Shown here: positions 15,301 to 30,300 of the stretch, piece by piece
Numbering within the stretch: the first letter of the stretch is position 1
Layout of the letters: the number at the start of each line of letters is the position of its first letter
Source: Sipunculus nudus
Taxonomy: Eukaryota; Annelida; Sipuncula; Golfingiida; Sipunculidae
Length of the DNA stretch: 64,000 nt
Direction: 5' to 3'
NCBI GenBank assembly: GCA_026874595.1
Contig: CM049306.1
Span: 95,349,642-95,413,641 of the forward strand
Position numbers and translations under genes: made by a program
Notes under the pieces: generated by a model
The model's input: the letters and a program-made list of their open reading frames with translations, nothing else
The model's database searches: none
What the model was told of the DNA's origin: nothing

Positions 15301-18300
15301 ACTACAGATGCATATTGAATGCCAAATTATAATACAGATACATCTCACTGATGGCAAAATCTTGAATTAAGTTGAGTATGGATACCTATTATTTATAATC
15401 CATGTACAGCCGTCTTAATATACCCATAGAGAGCTGTATAACTGTGATTGTAAATATTGCCTGGCATGAGGAATATCTAAAATCATAAATCTACATTTTT
15501 TAAAAGCTTTTAAAAAACATTCTTGTCAATATTAACCATAGATAACCTGAAATCTAAATGTCTAGAGGCATGATGTAATGGATGCTGATAAACTGGTGTT
15601 AGGCTAGATGTATCTGCTTCACACAGCTTACATATATGGTAAAATGACTCAAATCAATCTTTATAATTCAGCCAAAATTTATTCTTTGGAACCATAAAAG
15701 ACAATTATTATAAGAATTATTCAGGGGATTATTCTTGTAAAATATTAAACAAATTTGCCTCAGTGGCCTCAGTCAAACAAGGGACCCATGGGTCACGGTG
15801 CCCAGCTGTTATATATGATAAAAAATATGATTTGGGAAAGAGGCACATGCTGGTTTTGTGTGGTAATAAATATAAGCTTCATTATGAGTTGATGGTGTTT
15901 AGCTTATGTATGATTTTGATAGTATCTTTGGAGACAGGGAAGAGGTTTGATTTCATTTATTTTATTAACAAATGGAGTGCTATTGTCACACAGATTTTGA
16001 CTTGGCCATATAACTTATAAGCAGCACATATAATAAAAGTTTAACTATTTATTAAAATTTAATAACAAATATTGTGCCAATATAATTTTTATTAAACAAG
16101 GGACCTATTGGTCACGGCACTCAGCTGTTATATATGATAAAAAAATATGATTTAGAAATGAGGCACATGCTGGTTTTGTGTGGTAATAAAAATAAGCTGT
16201 ATAATGAGTTGTTGTTGTTTAGCTTATGTATGATTTTGATAGTACCTTTGGAGACAGGGAAGAGGATTGATTTCATTTATATTATTAACAAATGGAGTAC
16301 AGATTTTGACTTGGCCATATAACTTATAAGCAGAACAAATAATATAAGAGTTTAACTATTTATTAAAAAAATTACAAATATTGTCCCAAATATAATTTTT
16401 ATTAAAAATAATAAGAGAATCGTATGATTTTTTAAAATGAAATATAACTGAAATGATTATTGTATCCGCCAAAACAGAGTTTTGCGGATACTATGTTTTC
16501 AGCTGCACGCCGCCGCCGCCGCCGCCGCCGCCGCGTAGGTGTCCGGAGAACTCCTCCGTAACCACTGGGTGGAATTTTCCGAAACCTGGGATTATGTTCG
16601 GGTCACATGTGAACTGCTGCGCCCCGATTTTGTTTTGACCTCTGACCTTTCCTTTGCGCTCTGCGTCCGTTTGTGCGTCTGTTTCCACACATAAACCCAC
16701 ATATCTCGGGAACCGTTTGACCGATCAGGAAAATTTTTTTGCACAAATGTAGCCCTCGGAGAGCTTTATAACATACACCAAAAATGGTGGCGCCACCTGC
16801 AACCATGTTTGCACAGTGTCCATCTGTTCGTCTGCCTTGGGTTAAAATCACTCATATCTCTGCAGTGACTTGACTAATTCACCTGAAATTGGGCATGCGT
16901 AAACATCCTGGATAGCTTTTCTGATTTTATGACAGGTAGCGCCACCTACATTCACGTTTACGCTGCAGACATCAAAGCTCATATCTCCAGAACCGTTTGA
17001 CCGATCAGGAAAATTCTTTTGCACAAATGTAGCCCTTGGAGAGCTTTATAACATACACCAAAAATGGTGGCGCCACCTGCAACCATGTTTGCACAGTGTC
17101 CATCTGTTCGTCTGCCTTGGGTTAAAATCACTCATATCTCTGCAGTGACTTGACTAATTCACCTGAAATTGGGCATGCGTATACATCCTGGATAGCTTTT
17201 CTGATTTTATGACAGGTAGCGCCACCTACATTCACGTTTACGCTGCAGACATCCAAGTTCATATCTCGGGAACCGTTTGACCGATCAGGAAAATTCTTTT
17301 GCACAAATGTAGCCCTTGGAGAGCTTTATAACATACACCAAAAATGGTGGTGCTACCTGCAACCATGTTTGCACAGTGTCCATCTGTTTGTCTGCCTTGG
17401 GTTAAAATCACTCATATCTCTGCAGTGACTTGACTAATTCACCTGAAATTTGGCATGCGTATACATCCTGGATAGCTTTTCTGATTTTATGACAGGTGGC
17501 GCCACCTACATTCACGTTTACGCTGCAGACATCCAAGCTCATATCTCAGGAACCGTTTGACCGATCAGGAAAATTTTTTTGCACAAATGTAGCCCTTGGA
17601 GAGCTTTATAACATACACCGAAAATGGTGGCACCACTTGCAACCGTGTTTGCACAGTGTCCATCTGTCCATCTAGGGTCCGTTTGACCGATTGGGCCAAA
17701 ATTTTGCATGTGTATAAATCTCACATAGCTCTTTATCATATGCAAAACTGGTGGCGCCACCTGCAGCCATGTTTGCACAGCTCCCATCTGTTTGTCTGCC
17801 ATGGGATAAAATCACTCATATCTCGGCAGTGGTTTGACATATCTGCCTAAAATTTTGCAAGTTTATACATCCCTGACAGCTCTCTTGATTTTATGACAGG
17901 TGGCGCCACCTGCATTCTAGTTTATGCAGCAGATATCCAAGCTCATATCTTGGGAACCGTTTGACCGATTGGGCCAAAGTTTTGCATGTGTATAGAGCTT
18001 TCTGGATTTTTTCGTAGGTAGCGCAACCTACATACACAATTTGGCTGCAGACATCCATACTAATATGCAACACTTCACCCGTTCCACTCTGATTTAGGCG
18101 GATACAAGTAGTCGCTTGTCGACTACCCGTATTCTAGTTAAAACTAGATATTTCTTGTATCCCCAGACATAGTATGCCCCCCCCCCTTTAAGAATAGGCC
18201 CCAATTTTTAGCAGCATATACTGACACTTGGCAAGCAATTATTGTTTCTTCCATCTATCAATCCACAATCTTTTTCAAGATGTTGGTCCTGTGACCTTGA

Positions 18301-21300
18301 CCTTTGACCTCATGACCCCAAAATCAATTGTGGTCTTGCTTTTCAATGGGACATATATAAGTCAAGTTTGAAATCTATACATCAATAAAAGCAGGAATTA
18401 TCATCTAGAAACTAATTTTTTGACAGATGGCTCCTGTGGCCTTGACCTTTTACCTTGTGACCCCAAAAATTGATTTTGATCATCCACTTTTATATATAAA
18501 TCAATAGAGGTCTAGATTTATTGATGGGCCATATATAAGTCAGGTTTGAAATCCATATATTAATCCAAGCTTGAATTATCATCTCAGGAACTAATTTTTG
18601 GACAGATTGCTCCTGTGACCTTCACCTTTGACCTTGTGACCTCACAATTGACAGGCATCTTCCTCTATTGGCAGGAGAACTGTATGTGCAAGATGAAATG
18701 TCTGAGATGAAATGTTTGGCTGAAAATGCATCCACATCTTTTTATAGATGTGTCCTGTAACCTTGACCTTTGACCTCATGACCCCAAAATCAATTCAGGT
18801 CTTGCTTTTCCAATGGGACATATACAAGTCAAGTTTGAAATCTATACATCAATAAAAGCAGGAATTATCATCCAGAAACTAATTTTTGGACAGATAGCTC
18901 CTGTAACCTTCACCTTTGACCTTGTGACCTCAAAATTTATAGGGTTCTTCCTCTCTTGGCAGGTGAACTATATGTACAAGATGAAAGATCTGAGATGAAA
19001 TGTTTGGCTGAAAATGCATCTACATCTTTTTAAAGATGTGTCCTGTGACCTTGACCTTTGACCTCATGACCCCAAAATCAATTCAGGTCTTGCTTTACCA
19101 ATGGGACATAAAAAAGTCAAGTTTGAAATCCATACATCAATAAAAGCAGGAATTCTCATCCAGAAACTAATTTTTGTACAGATGGCTCCTGTGACCTTCA
19201 CCTTTGACCTTGTGACCTCAAAATTGATAGGGGTCTTCCACTCTTGGCAGGTGAACTATATGTGCAAGATGAAAGATCTGAGATTAATTGTTTGGCTGAA
19301 AATGCATCCACAATCTTTTTAAAGATGTGTCCTTTGCCTTGACCTTTGACCTCATGACCCCAAAATCAATTTGGGTCTTGTTTTCCCAATGGGTCATATA
19401 CAAGTCAAGTTTGAAATCCATACATCAATAAAAGCAGGAAATATTATCCAGAAACTAATTTTTTGACAGATAGCTCCTGTTGCCTTGACCTTTGACCTTA
19501 TGACCCCAAAATTGATATGGATCATCCACTATTGGCAAGTGAGCTATATATTCAAGATGGAAGACCTGGGATGAAAGTTTGGCTTAAAATGCATCCACAG
19601 TATCTTTTAAGATGCAAGTCCAGTGACCTTGACCTTTGACCTCATGACCCTAGAACCTATATGGTTTTTACTTTAGTGGTGGGCCATACATAAGTCATGT
19701 TTGAAATCCATATGGCTATGAACACTGGAGATATCATAAGAGGTGTGTGATTTTCACCAAATATGGACACATTAAAGGTCAAGGCCACTCTCATGGTAAA
19801 GGTCATGACCCAAATGTAAATAGACCTCATCCCATAACCCACCTCTCTACATGTGCATAATATGAAAGAAATCTGTCCATTAGTTTTTTACTTATAATGC
19901 TTACAGTACCGTCAAGTGGCAATTATGGGGGTATTAAAAGGCGTAAAAACAAGAAAAGGATAATAGGTGGCGCCACCAGTTTCCAGTATATGACAAAGCT
20001 ATCCAAGATCTTTGGTCACCTTGATTTTTGGACCAGTCCATGCAAGCTTACTTGAGATATTTAAGAATTTGTGTTATTTTCAGCAAAAATGGACCTATTC
20101 AAGGTCAAGGTCACTCTCCTAGCATAGGTCATGACCCCATTTTAAATAGGCTTTGTCCCCTTACCTATATCTATACAAATGTTAAGTTTGAAAAAGCTCA
20201 GTGAAATATTTTTTGAGTTATCCCGCTCACAAGGTTTTTCTGCGGCGGCGGCTGCGGGACCGTCGTGAAACCATAGTATCCCAACTTTGTCTGGGGATAC
20301 AATAATATTGTATGATTTTTTTAAATGAAATATAACTGAAATGATTATTAAAATAATATTAAAGAATATATTCATGAATGCATTCATGAATACATTTTGA
20401 AAGTATTTGCACTGGTATTCATATACTTTCATTTTTACCTGAATTCCCATTCTTTATGCAAGAAATTTTATAATGGAGTACATATTCATATTCGTATTTA
20501 ATTTTCAATTGCAAAGTATTTGCACCATGTCTGGTATTTATATAGTTTTCACCAAACAATGATGTTGAGAATCCAGAATATACAAAATTCACACATTTAA
20601 ACTAGACATTTCTTGGCACCGCGGGTGCCAGAGTATCCCCAGACATAGTAGGCCAAGTAGGTCAAGTTTGAAATCCATACATCAATAAAAGCAGGAATTA
20701 TCATCTTGAAACTAATTTTTGGACAGATGGCTCCTGTGACCTTCACCTTTGACCTTGTGACCTCAAAATTGATAGGGGTCTTCCACTCTTGGCAGGTGAA
20801 CTGTATGTGCAAGATGAAAGATCTCAGATGAATTTTTTGGCTGAAATTGCATACACAACCTTTATAAAGAGGTTTACTGTGACCTTGACCTTTGACCTCA
20901 TGACCCCAAAATCAATTCGGGTCTTGCTTTTCCAATGGGTCAAATACAAGTCAAGTTTGAAATCCAAACATCAATAAAAGAAGGAATTATCATCCAGAAA
21001 CTAATTTTTGGACAGATGGCTCCTGTGACCTTCACCTTTGACCTTGTGACCTCAAAATTGATAGGGGTCTTCCACTCTTGGCAGGTGAACTATATGTGCA
21101 AAATGAAAGATCTCAGATGAATTTTTTGGCTGAAATTGCATCCACAACCTTTTTAAAGATGTATCCTGTGACCTTGACCTTTGACCTCATGACCCCAAAA
21201 TCAATTTGGGTCTTGCTTTTCCAATGGGACATATACAAGTCAAGTTTGAAATCCATACATCAATAAAAGCAGGAATTATCATCCAGAAACTAATTTTTGG

Positions 21301-24300
21301 ACAGATGGCTCCTGTGACCTTCACCTTTGACCTTGTGACCTCAAAATTGATAGGGGTCTTCCACTCTTGGCAGGTGAACTGTATGTGCAAGATGAAAGAT
21401 CTCAGATGAATTTTTTGGCTGAAATTGCATACACAACCTTTATAAAGAGGTTTACTGTGACCTTGACCTTTGACCTCATGACCCCAAAATCAATTCGGGT
21501 CTTGCTTTTCTAATGGGTCAAATACAAGTCAAGTTTGAAATCCAAACATCAATAAAAGAAGGAATTATCATCCAGAAACTAATTTTTGGACAGATGGCTC
21601 CTGTGACCTTCACCTTTGACCTTGTGAGCTCAAAATTGATAGGGATCTTCCACTCTTGGCAGGTGAACTATATGTGCAAAATGAAAGATCTCAGATGAAT
21701 TTTTTGGCTGAAATTGCATCCACAACCTTTTTAAAGATGTATCCTGTGACCTTGACCTTTGACCTCATGACCCCAAAATCAATTTGGGTCTTGCTTTTCC
21801 AATAGGACATATACAAGTCAAGTTTGAAATCCATACATCAATAAAAGCAGGAATTATCATCCAGAAACTAATTTTTGGACAGATGGCTCCTGTGACCTTC
21901 ACCTTTGACCTTGTGACCTCAAAATTGATAGGGGTCTTCCACTCTTGGCAGGTGAACTATATGTGCAAAATGAAAGATCTCAGATGAATTTTTTGGCTGA
22001 AATTGCATCCACAACCTTTTTAAAGATGTATCCTGTGACCTTGACCTTTGACCTCATGACCCCAAAATCAATTTTGGTCTTGCTTTTCCAATGGGACATA
22101 TACAAGTCAAGTTTGAAAACCACACATCAATAAAAGCAGGAATTATCATCCAGAAACTAATTTTTGGACAGATGGCTCCTGTGACCTTCACCTTTGACCT
22201 TGTGACCTCAAAATTGATAGGGTTCTTCCTCTCTTGGCAGGTGAACTATATGTGCAAGATGAAAGATCTGAGATGAAATGTTTGGCTGAAAATGCATCCA
22301 CATCTTTTTAAAGATGTGTCCTGTGACCTTGACCTTTGACCTCATGACCCCAAAATCAATTTGGGTCTTGCTTGTCCATTGGGACATATACAAGTCAAGT
22401 TTGAAATCCATACATCAATAAAAGCAGGAATTATCATCCAGAAACTAATTTTTGGACAGATGGCTCCTGTGACCTTCACCTTTGACCTTGTGACCTCAAA
22501 ATTAATAGGGGTCTTCCACTCTTGGCAGGTGAACTGTATGTGCAAGATGAAAGATCTCAGATGAATTTTTTGGCTGAAATTGCATACACAACCTTTATAA
22601 AGAGGTTTACTGTGACCTTGACCTTTGACCTCATGACCCCAAAATCAATTCGGGTCTTGCTTTTCCAATGAGTCAAATACAAGTCATGTTTTAAATCCAA
22701 ACATCAATAAAAGAAGGAATTATCATCCAGAAACTAATTTTTGGACAGATGGCTCCTGTGACCTTCACCTTTGACCTCAAAATTAATAGGGGTCTTCCAC
22801 TCTTGGCAGGTGAACTGTATGTGCAAGATGAAAGATCTCAGATGAATTTTTTGGCTGAAATTGCATACACAACCTTTATAAAGAGGTTTACTGTGACCTT
22901 GACCTTTGACCTCATGACCCCAAAATCAATTCGGGTCTTGCTTTTCCAATGGGTCAAATACAAGTCAAGTTTGAAATCCATACATCAATAAAAGAAGGAA
23001 TTATCATCCAGAAACTAATTTTTGGACAGATAGCTCCTGTGGCCTTGACCTTTGACCTTGTGACCCCAACATTTCTATGGATCATCCACTATTGGCAAGT
23101 GAGCTATATATTCAAGATGGAAGACCTGGGATGAAAGTTTGGCTTAAAATGCATCCACAGTATATTTTAAAATGCCAGTCCAGTGACCTTGACCTTTGAC
23201 CTCATGACCCTAGAACCTATAGGGTTCTTACTTTAGTGGTGGGCCATACATAAGTCATGTTTGAAATCTATATGGCTATGAACCCTGGAGGTATCATAAG
23301 AGGAGTGTGATTTTCACCATATATGGCAATATTCAAGGTCAAGGCCACTAACATAGGAAAGGTCATGACCCCAATTTAAATAACCATCATCCCATAACCC
23401 ATACCTATGTATATGCATAATATAAAAGAAATCTGTCCATTAGTTTTTGACTTAAATGCTCACAGTACTGTAAGGTGGCAATTTTGGGAGTATTAAACGG
23501 CATGAAAACAAGTAAAGAATAATAGGTGGCGCCACCAGTTTCTGGAACATGACAACCCTATCCATGATCTTCCATCAACTTGATTTTAGGATAAACCTAT
23601 GCAAGATTTCTTGAGATATTAAAGAATTTGTGTGATTTTCCCCAAAATTGGACCTATTCAAGGTCAAGGACACTCTCCTATAAAAGGTCATGACCTCATT
23701 TTAAAAAGGCGTCGTCCTCTTACCCATATCTATACATATACCAAGTTCCGTGAAATATTTTTTGGGTTATCGCGCCAACAAGATTTATATGCGGCGGCGG
23801 CGGCGGCGGGACCGGTATGAAAACATAGTATCCCCCGACTTTGTCTGGGGATACAATAATTATCATAAGTACCTGGTTTTATGGCTTTTATTTATATTAA
23901 AAAAAAAAATAAATGTAATATATTAATTTTGGACTAATTTCACATCAATGTACACACAAGACACAGTAGGAATCTAGATAAATATTATCAACTGCATCTT
24001 TGTCTATCATTAATTTCCTTCATATGATCCCTAATGATTAGAAATGAATAATATGATTTACTTTTTTATCATTAAAATTGAACTGAAAAATACTGCATGG
24101 TGTTATATGTAATATGTGACATTCTATCAATCAATCAATACAAGATTCTTATATCATCAGTAACTGCAAGTTAATTTCCTGTTATTATAAACTAACAAAT
24201 TCCTTTTCCATTTTCTTTAATTTGTTATTAAAAACCAATAAAAAGTTATTAATTTATTGTTTATTGTTATGTTGTTGGTTAAAACTACTGGATGAGTTGG

Positions 24301-27300
24301 GTTGGACACCAGGATCAACTGTGGCTGGCCATAAGCTGCCTGGCTGCCCCAGTGAATGCCTCGCCTCAAGCATGCACAATTTGATGAAAGTTCAACAAGG
24401 TCAACATACAGGTGACTCAAAAGGGGCTTTAGAGAGCCATGGTCTGACATGGTCTCATAAAAACATTAATAAAAGCTACAATTTTTGGCCAATTTCTTTC
24501 AGCTTTCTAATCTAAAAAGCTGAAATCCTTATGCGTGCATGATATGAAAGTTGTATCAACAGTGCTCACAGGAAACAAACGTGCCATGGTCAAAGTTGGG
24601 CAAAATTTAAGGTACTTATTTTATATTTATACTAATAACTTAAAAAATTTGAAAAATTCAGAAATAATTTTGGGTATTCAATTGAATCTTGATTAAATAA
24701 TGTTACATCCCTGACAAAAAATCTCTAGCTTCAGCAATCCCCTTGTTAAGGGAGTAAATATATTTCTTGATTTTTTAAAAAAGTGCATTATGTTTGGGCC
24801 CATAACTTAAAACAATTACGCAATACTGACATCATTTCTGGCATGTGCTTAGAGAATGTATAGAAAAATATATATATTATATATGATTAAAGTCAGACCA
24901 GTGGTTTTGATATTAGGTAGTCTTGAAGTGTAACAATGGGTTTTTAATGGAAAAATGAAGTTTTTCATTAATATCTCGAAGGTATTAAGTCCTAGTGACC
25001 AAATTCTTGGCATGGTAGGGGATTTTTGAGACATTTAATTGTATGCCAAATTTAAGAACTGAGAGCTGAAGCAGGGGAGCTGAGCTCTTGCAAACTGCAT
25101 AACACTAGTTGATGTAAACAATATGTTACATGGTGCTTGAAAATTTTAATAAAATTGACAGTTTTTGATCAACTGGTTTCAAATTTTCGGTGTTAACAGA
25201 CAAAATGCTAACATAAACATGCTGTGAAAATTAAATCCACAGTACTTACAGGAAAAAAACGTGCCATGGTCAAAGTTGGGCAAAATTTAAGGTACCAATT
25301 TTTTTATTTTTGTTAATATTTTAAAAATTTAAAAGATTTTGATCTAATTTTTTGTATACAATTTAATTTTGATTAATTAAAGTTATATTACTGGAAAAAA
25401 AATCCATAGCTTTAACAAGTTTTGTGTTAAGTGATCAAATATCTTTCCTGATTTTTTACAAAATGCATTATGTTTGGGCCCATAACTTTTTTAAATTAAA
25501 TAATACAGACCTAATTTCTGGCATGTACATAGGAACTATATAGAGGAATATTTATGGTAAATATGAGGAAAAACAGATGAGTGGTTTTGATATAAAGCAG
25601 TCTTGAAGTGTGAAAATAGGTTTTTAATAAAAAATTGAGGTTTTTCCTTAATTTCTCAAAGGAACGAAGTTGCAAAGACCCAGTTTTCGGCATGGTAGGA
25701 GATCTTTGGGACATCTAACATTATGCCAAATTTTGGATTCCTAGGTCTTACGGTTTCAAAACGTGCCACATCTACGGACAGACGGACAGACGGACAGACA
25801 GACGGACGGACAGACGGACGGACAGATGGATGGAAGACCGACAATGGACCACAACTATAGCTCAGATGACTTATAGTCAGCTGAGCTAAAAAAATAATAA
25901 AATAATCATATGATTTTTTAAAATAAAATATAACTGAAATGATTATTGAAATAATATTATAGAATATATTCATGAATGCATTCATGAATACATTTTGGAA
26001 GTATCTGCACTGGTATTCAAATACTTTCATTTTTACCTGAATTCCCATTCTTATGCAATAAATTTTTTTAATGCAGTACATATTTATATTCCTATTCAAA
26101 TACATTTGCAAAGCATTTGCACCATGTCTAGTATTTATTCAGTTTTAGCCAAACAAAGATATTGAGAATCCAGAATATACAAAATTCACAAATTTAAATA
26201 ATGATCATAAGTACCTGGTTTTATGGCTTTTATTTATATTAAAAAAAATAAATGTAATATATTCACTTTGGACTACTTTCACATCAATCTACACACTAGA
26301 CACAGTAGGAATCTAGATTAATTTTATCAACTGCTTTTTTGTCTATCATTAATTTTTCTTCATATGATCCCTAATGATTAGTAATGAATAATATGATTTA
26401 TTTTTTATCATTAAAATTTCACTGAAAAATACCATAGGTGACTGCATGGTGTTATTTGGAATAACATTGACATTGACATTCTATCCATCCACACAAGATT
26501 CTTACATCATCAGTAACTGCAAGTTAATTTTCTGTTACTCATCAACTAAGAAATTCCTTTTCTATTATTTTTTCTTTAATTTGTTATAAAAAAAACAATA
26601 CAAAATTATTAATTTATTGTTTATTGTTATGTTGTTGGTTAAAACTACTGGATGAGTTGGGTTGGACACCTGGATCAACTGTGGCTGGGCATTAGCTGCC
26701 TGGCTGCCCCAGTGTATGCTTCGCTCAAGCATGCATTATCTGATGAAAGGTCAACAAGGTCAACATACAGGTGACTGAAGAGGGTCTGGATTAAGCCTGG
26801 GTCTGACATGGTCTCATATAAACATTAATAAAAGCTACAAAATTTGGCCAATTTCTTTCAGCTTTCTAAACTACAAAGATGAAATCCTTATGTGTGCATG
26901 ATATGAAAATTATATCAACAGTGCTCTCAGGAAACAAACTTGCCATGGTCAAAGTTGGGCAAAATTTAAGGTACTAATTTTATATTTATACTAATAACTT
27001 ATAAAATTTGAAAAATTCAGAACTAATTTTTGGTATTCAATTGAATCTTGATTAAATAATGTTACATCCCTGACAAAAAATCTCTAGCTTCAGCAATCCC
27101 CTTGTTAAGGGAGTAAATATATTTCTTGATTTTTTAAAAAAGTGCATTATGTTTGGGCCCATAACTTAAAACAATTACGCAATACTGACAACATTTCTGG
27201 CATGTGCATAGCGAATGTATAGAAAAATATGAATATAATATATGATTAAAGTCAGATCAGTGGTTTTGATATTAGGCAGTCTTACAGTGTAACAATGGGT

Positions 27301-30300
27301 TTTTAATGAAAAATGAAGTTTTTCATTAATATTTCGAAGGAATTAAGTCCTAGTGATAAAATTCTTGGCATGGTAGGGGATTTTGGAGACATCTAACTGT
27401 ATGCTAAATTTAAGGAACTTAGAGCTGAAGCTGGGGAGCTGAGCTCTAGCAAACTGCAAAACACTAGCTTGATCTTAACTTGATGTGACATGGTGCTTGA
27501 AAACTTGAATAAAATCTACAGTTTTTGATCAACTGGTTTCAAATTTTTGGTGTTAACAGACAAAATGCTAACAAAAACATGCTGTGAAAATTAAATCCAC
27601 AGTACTTACAGGAAAAAAACGTGCTTTGGTCAAATTTGGGCAAAATTTAAGGTACCAATTTTATATTTTTGCCAATATTTAAAAAAATTTAACAGATTTT
27701 GATCTAATTTTTGGTATACAATTAAATTTTGATCAATTAAAGTTGTATTATTGAAAAAAAGTCCCTACCTTTAACACTTTTGGTCTTAAGTGACCAAATA
27801 TCTTTCCTGATTTTTTTACAAAGTCCATTATGTTTGGGCCCATAACTTTTTAAAATTAAATAATACTGACTTAATTTCTGGCATGTACATAGGAACTATA
27901 TAGAGGAATATTTTTGGTAAATATGAAGAAAACCAGATGAGTGGTTTTGATATTAGGCAGTCCTGAAGTTTGAAAATAGATTTCTAATAAAAAAATTGAG
28001 GTTTTTCCTTAATATCTTGAAAGAACGAAGTCCTATTGACCCAATTTTCGGCATGGTAGGAGAGTTTTGGGACATCTAACTGTATGGCAAATTTCAGATT
28101 CGTAGGTCCAATGGTGTCAAAACATGCCAGTCTTACGGACGGACATCCGGACAGACGGACAAACGGACGGACAGACAGACAGCTTCCCATAACTCAGCCA
28201 AAAATCATTGAACCAAAACCATTTGAACAAACTTGAATCATCAACATCTAAGGATAATTAATGTGTGAGATTTAAGATTTTAGCCCAGTGGTTTTTGAGA
28301 AGAAGATTTTTGTAGCCATTTAGCTAACATGGGCTGTTATGGCATATGACTAAATTCAGCTTCTCATAACTCAGCCAAATATTACTGAACCAAAACCATT
28401 TAAACAAACTTGAATTATCAACATCTAAGGATAATTAATGTGTGAGATTTAAGAATTTGGCCCAGTGGTTTTTGAGAAGAAGATCTTTGTAGCCACTTAG
28501 CTAAAATAGGATGTTATGGCATATGACTAAATTCAGCTTCCCATAACTCAGCCAAAAGTCACTGTACCATTTGAACAAACTTCAGAAAGCACTACACTAG
28601 GATCATTTCTGTGCAATATTAAACAATTTGGCCATATGGTTTCAGAGAAGAAGATTTTTGTAGCCGTCAGTATGATACAGGCACTGATGACCCCCATACA
28701 AAAAAGGCCGATGCAGGTGGCGCCACCAATACCTCAATTTAAGATATGACTTATGTGAGCAACATTGGCATAAAATTTGGTGATGATAGCTCCAGCCGTT
28801 TCTGAGATTGTAATTTTACTATGCTTTTTTGGACAGATGACTAAGTTTAACCTCCTGTAAATCACCGAACTTAAACCATTCGAACAAACTTGAGAAAGAT
28901 TGTTCCAGGAATCATTTCTGTGAAATATTGGACAATTTCGCTGAACAGTTTTGGAGAAGAAGATTTTTAAAGCTTTTTTAGCTTTTTCCCAATAAAATCT
29001 AAGAAAATGCAATTAGCCAAAAAATAAGCAAAATCCGATAGAGTTTTTTAGATGACATAATTTTTTGCATAAAATTTCGTGATACTTACTCTTGCCGTTT
29101 TCAAGATAGTATGGGTTAACGTACAGACGACGGACGATGCCACACAATCGCATAAGCTCACAGGTTTGCTAAAAAAGCACAGTAGTTTTATAGTAGGACT
29201 GTACAGTAGAACTTTTCAAACAAAATCAGGATAGTATGAAATTTATGGTACAAATTCTTACTCAGCATACCGACCTGGATTTAACAATTTGACACTGACA
29301 GGCTATACTTAGTGTACTTACCATCAGGGTCGACATCTTTTGCTAGTTTGAGAGCCTCTGATGTGGCCATGTCTGTGTTTGCTGCAGTGACTGCCAGCAC
29401 GATACTGTTAGGGTTAGATAGATACTTGATACACATCTCTCTGATCTGGTGCTCGATGTCCTCTGGCTGGTCACCAACTGGTACTTTTGTCATTCCTGGG
29501 AGGTCAACTAGTGTGAGGTTCAGTACGCTGGGAGAAAATATCTTCAAATTGATGGCTTCTTCAGAGATCCCCTGTAACATATAAAACATAACATCAGTTA
29601 TACCCCATTCAGTGATGAGAGCATGGCTTCAGGGTAAAATCATGTTCACTGTTAATAATCACACCATGTAACTTCCAGAATACTGGTCATCATGAGCTAA
29701 TTTTGAGGTTCAGAAGAGATTTTACCAAGACCAGACAGGGTGTTAGGCAGAACTCTCCAGATCTAATAGTTAAGATTTGTACTCCACCATAGGGCAGATT
29801 AATATATGGATGACTAATGAAGAACCAAGCATACAGCACAGCAGGACTGAATATCAGTTGAGATAAAATCAGTCTATTAATAAACAGCATAAACAAAATT
29901 GAAAATTATCCATTAATCAATGAAATATGCCTAACAGTAGACCACTGATGCTTCAAACCCTAATCCTGTCTGAAGTTTGAGTAGGTCAGAATCCTGATCA
30001 GGATTTGAGCCGGGGAAATGCCCAGATCAGAACCTTATTCCTTGTTACTTATATATCATCAAAACTTAAACATTCCACATACTTCTTACCTTGTTTGTGC
30101 CTGTCATTCTGTCAGTCTCATTTTCTATCTCTTTTCTGATTTCATCAAAGTCTGTGTAGATTTTGTTTTTTGTGTGTAAGAACTTGCCCCATTCTCTGTC
30201 TTTGATTATATCTGTACATAAAAAGAATGCAACATGAACCTAAAGGTTGCATGAAAGCAAATTAATTTTCCACCATCTAATTACAGCACAATTTATCTCT

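Noticed and set aside
20142-23134. Many similar 60-70 codon open frames on both strands
   Set aside because: All are fixed frames within the ~288-bp element B core; the same peptides recur in each unit and on opposite strands.
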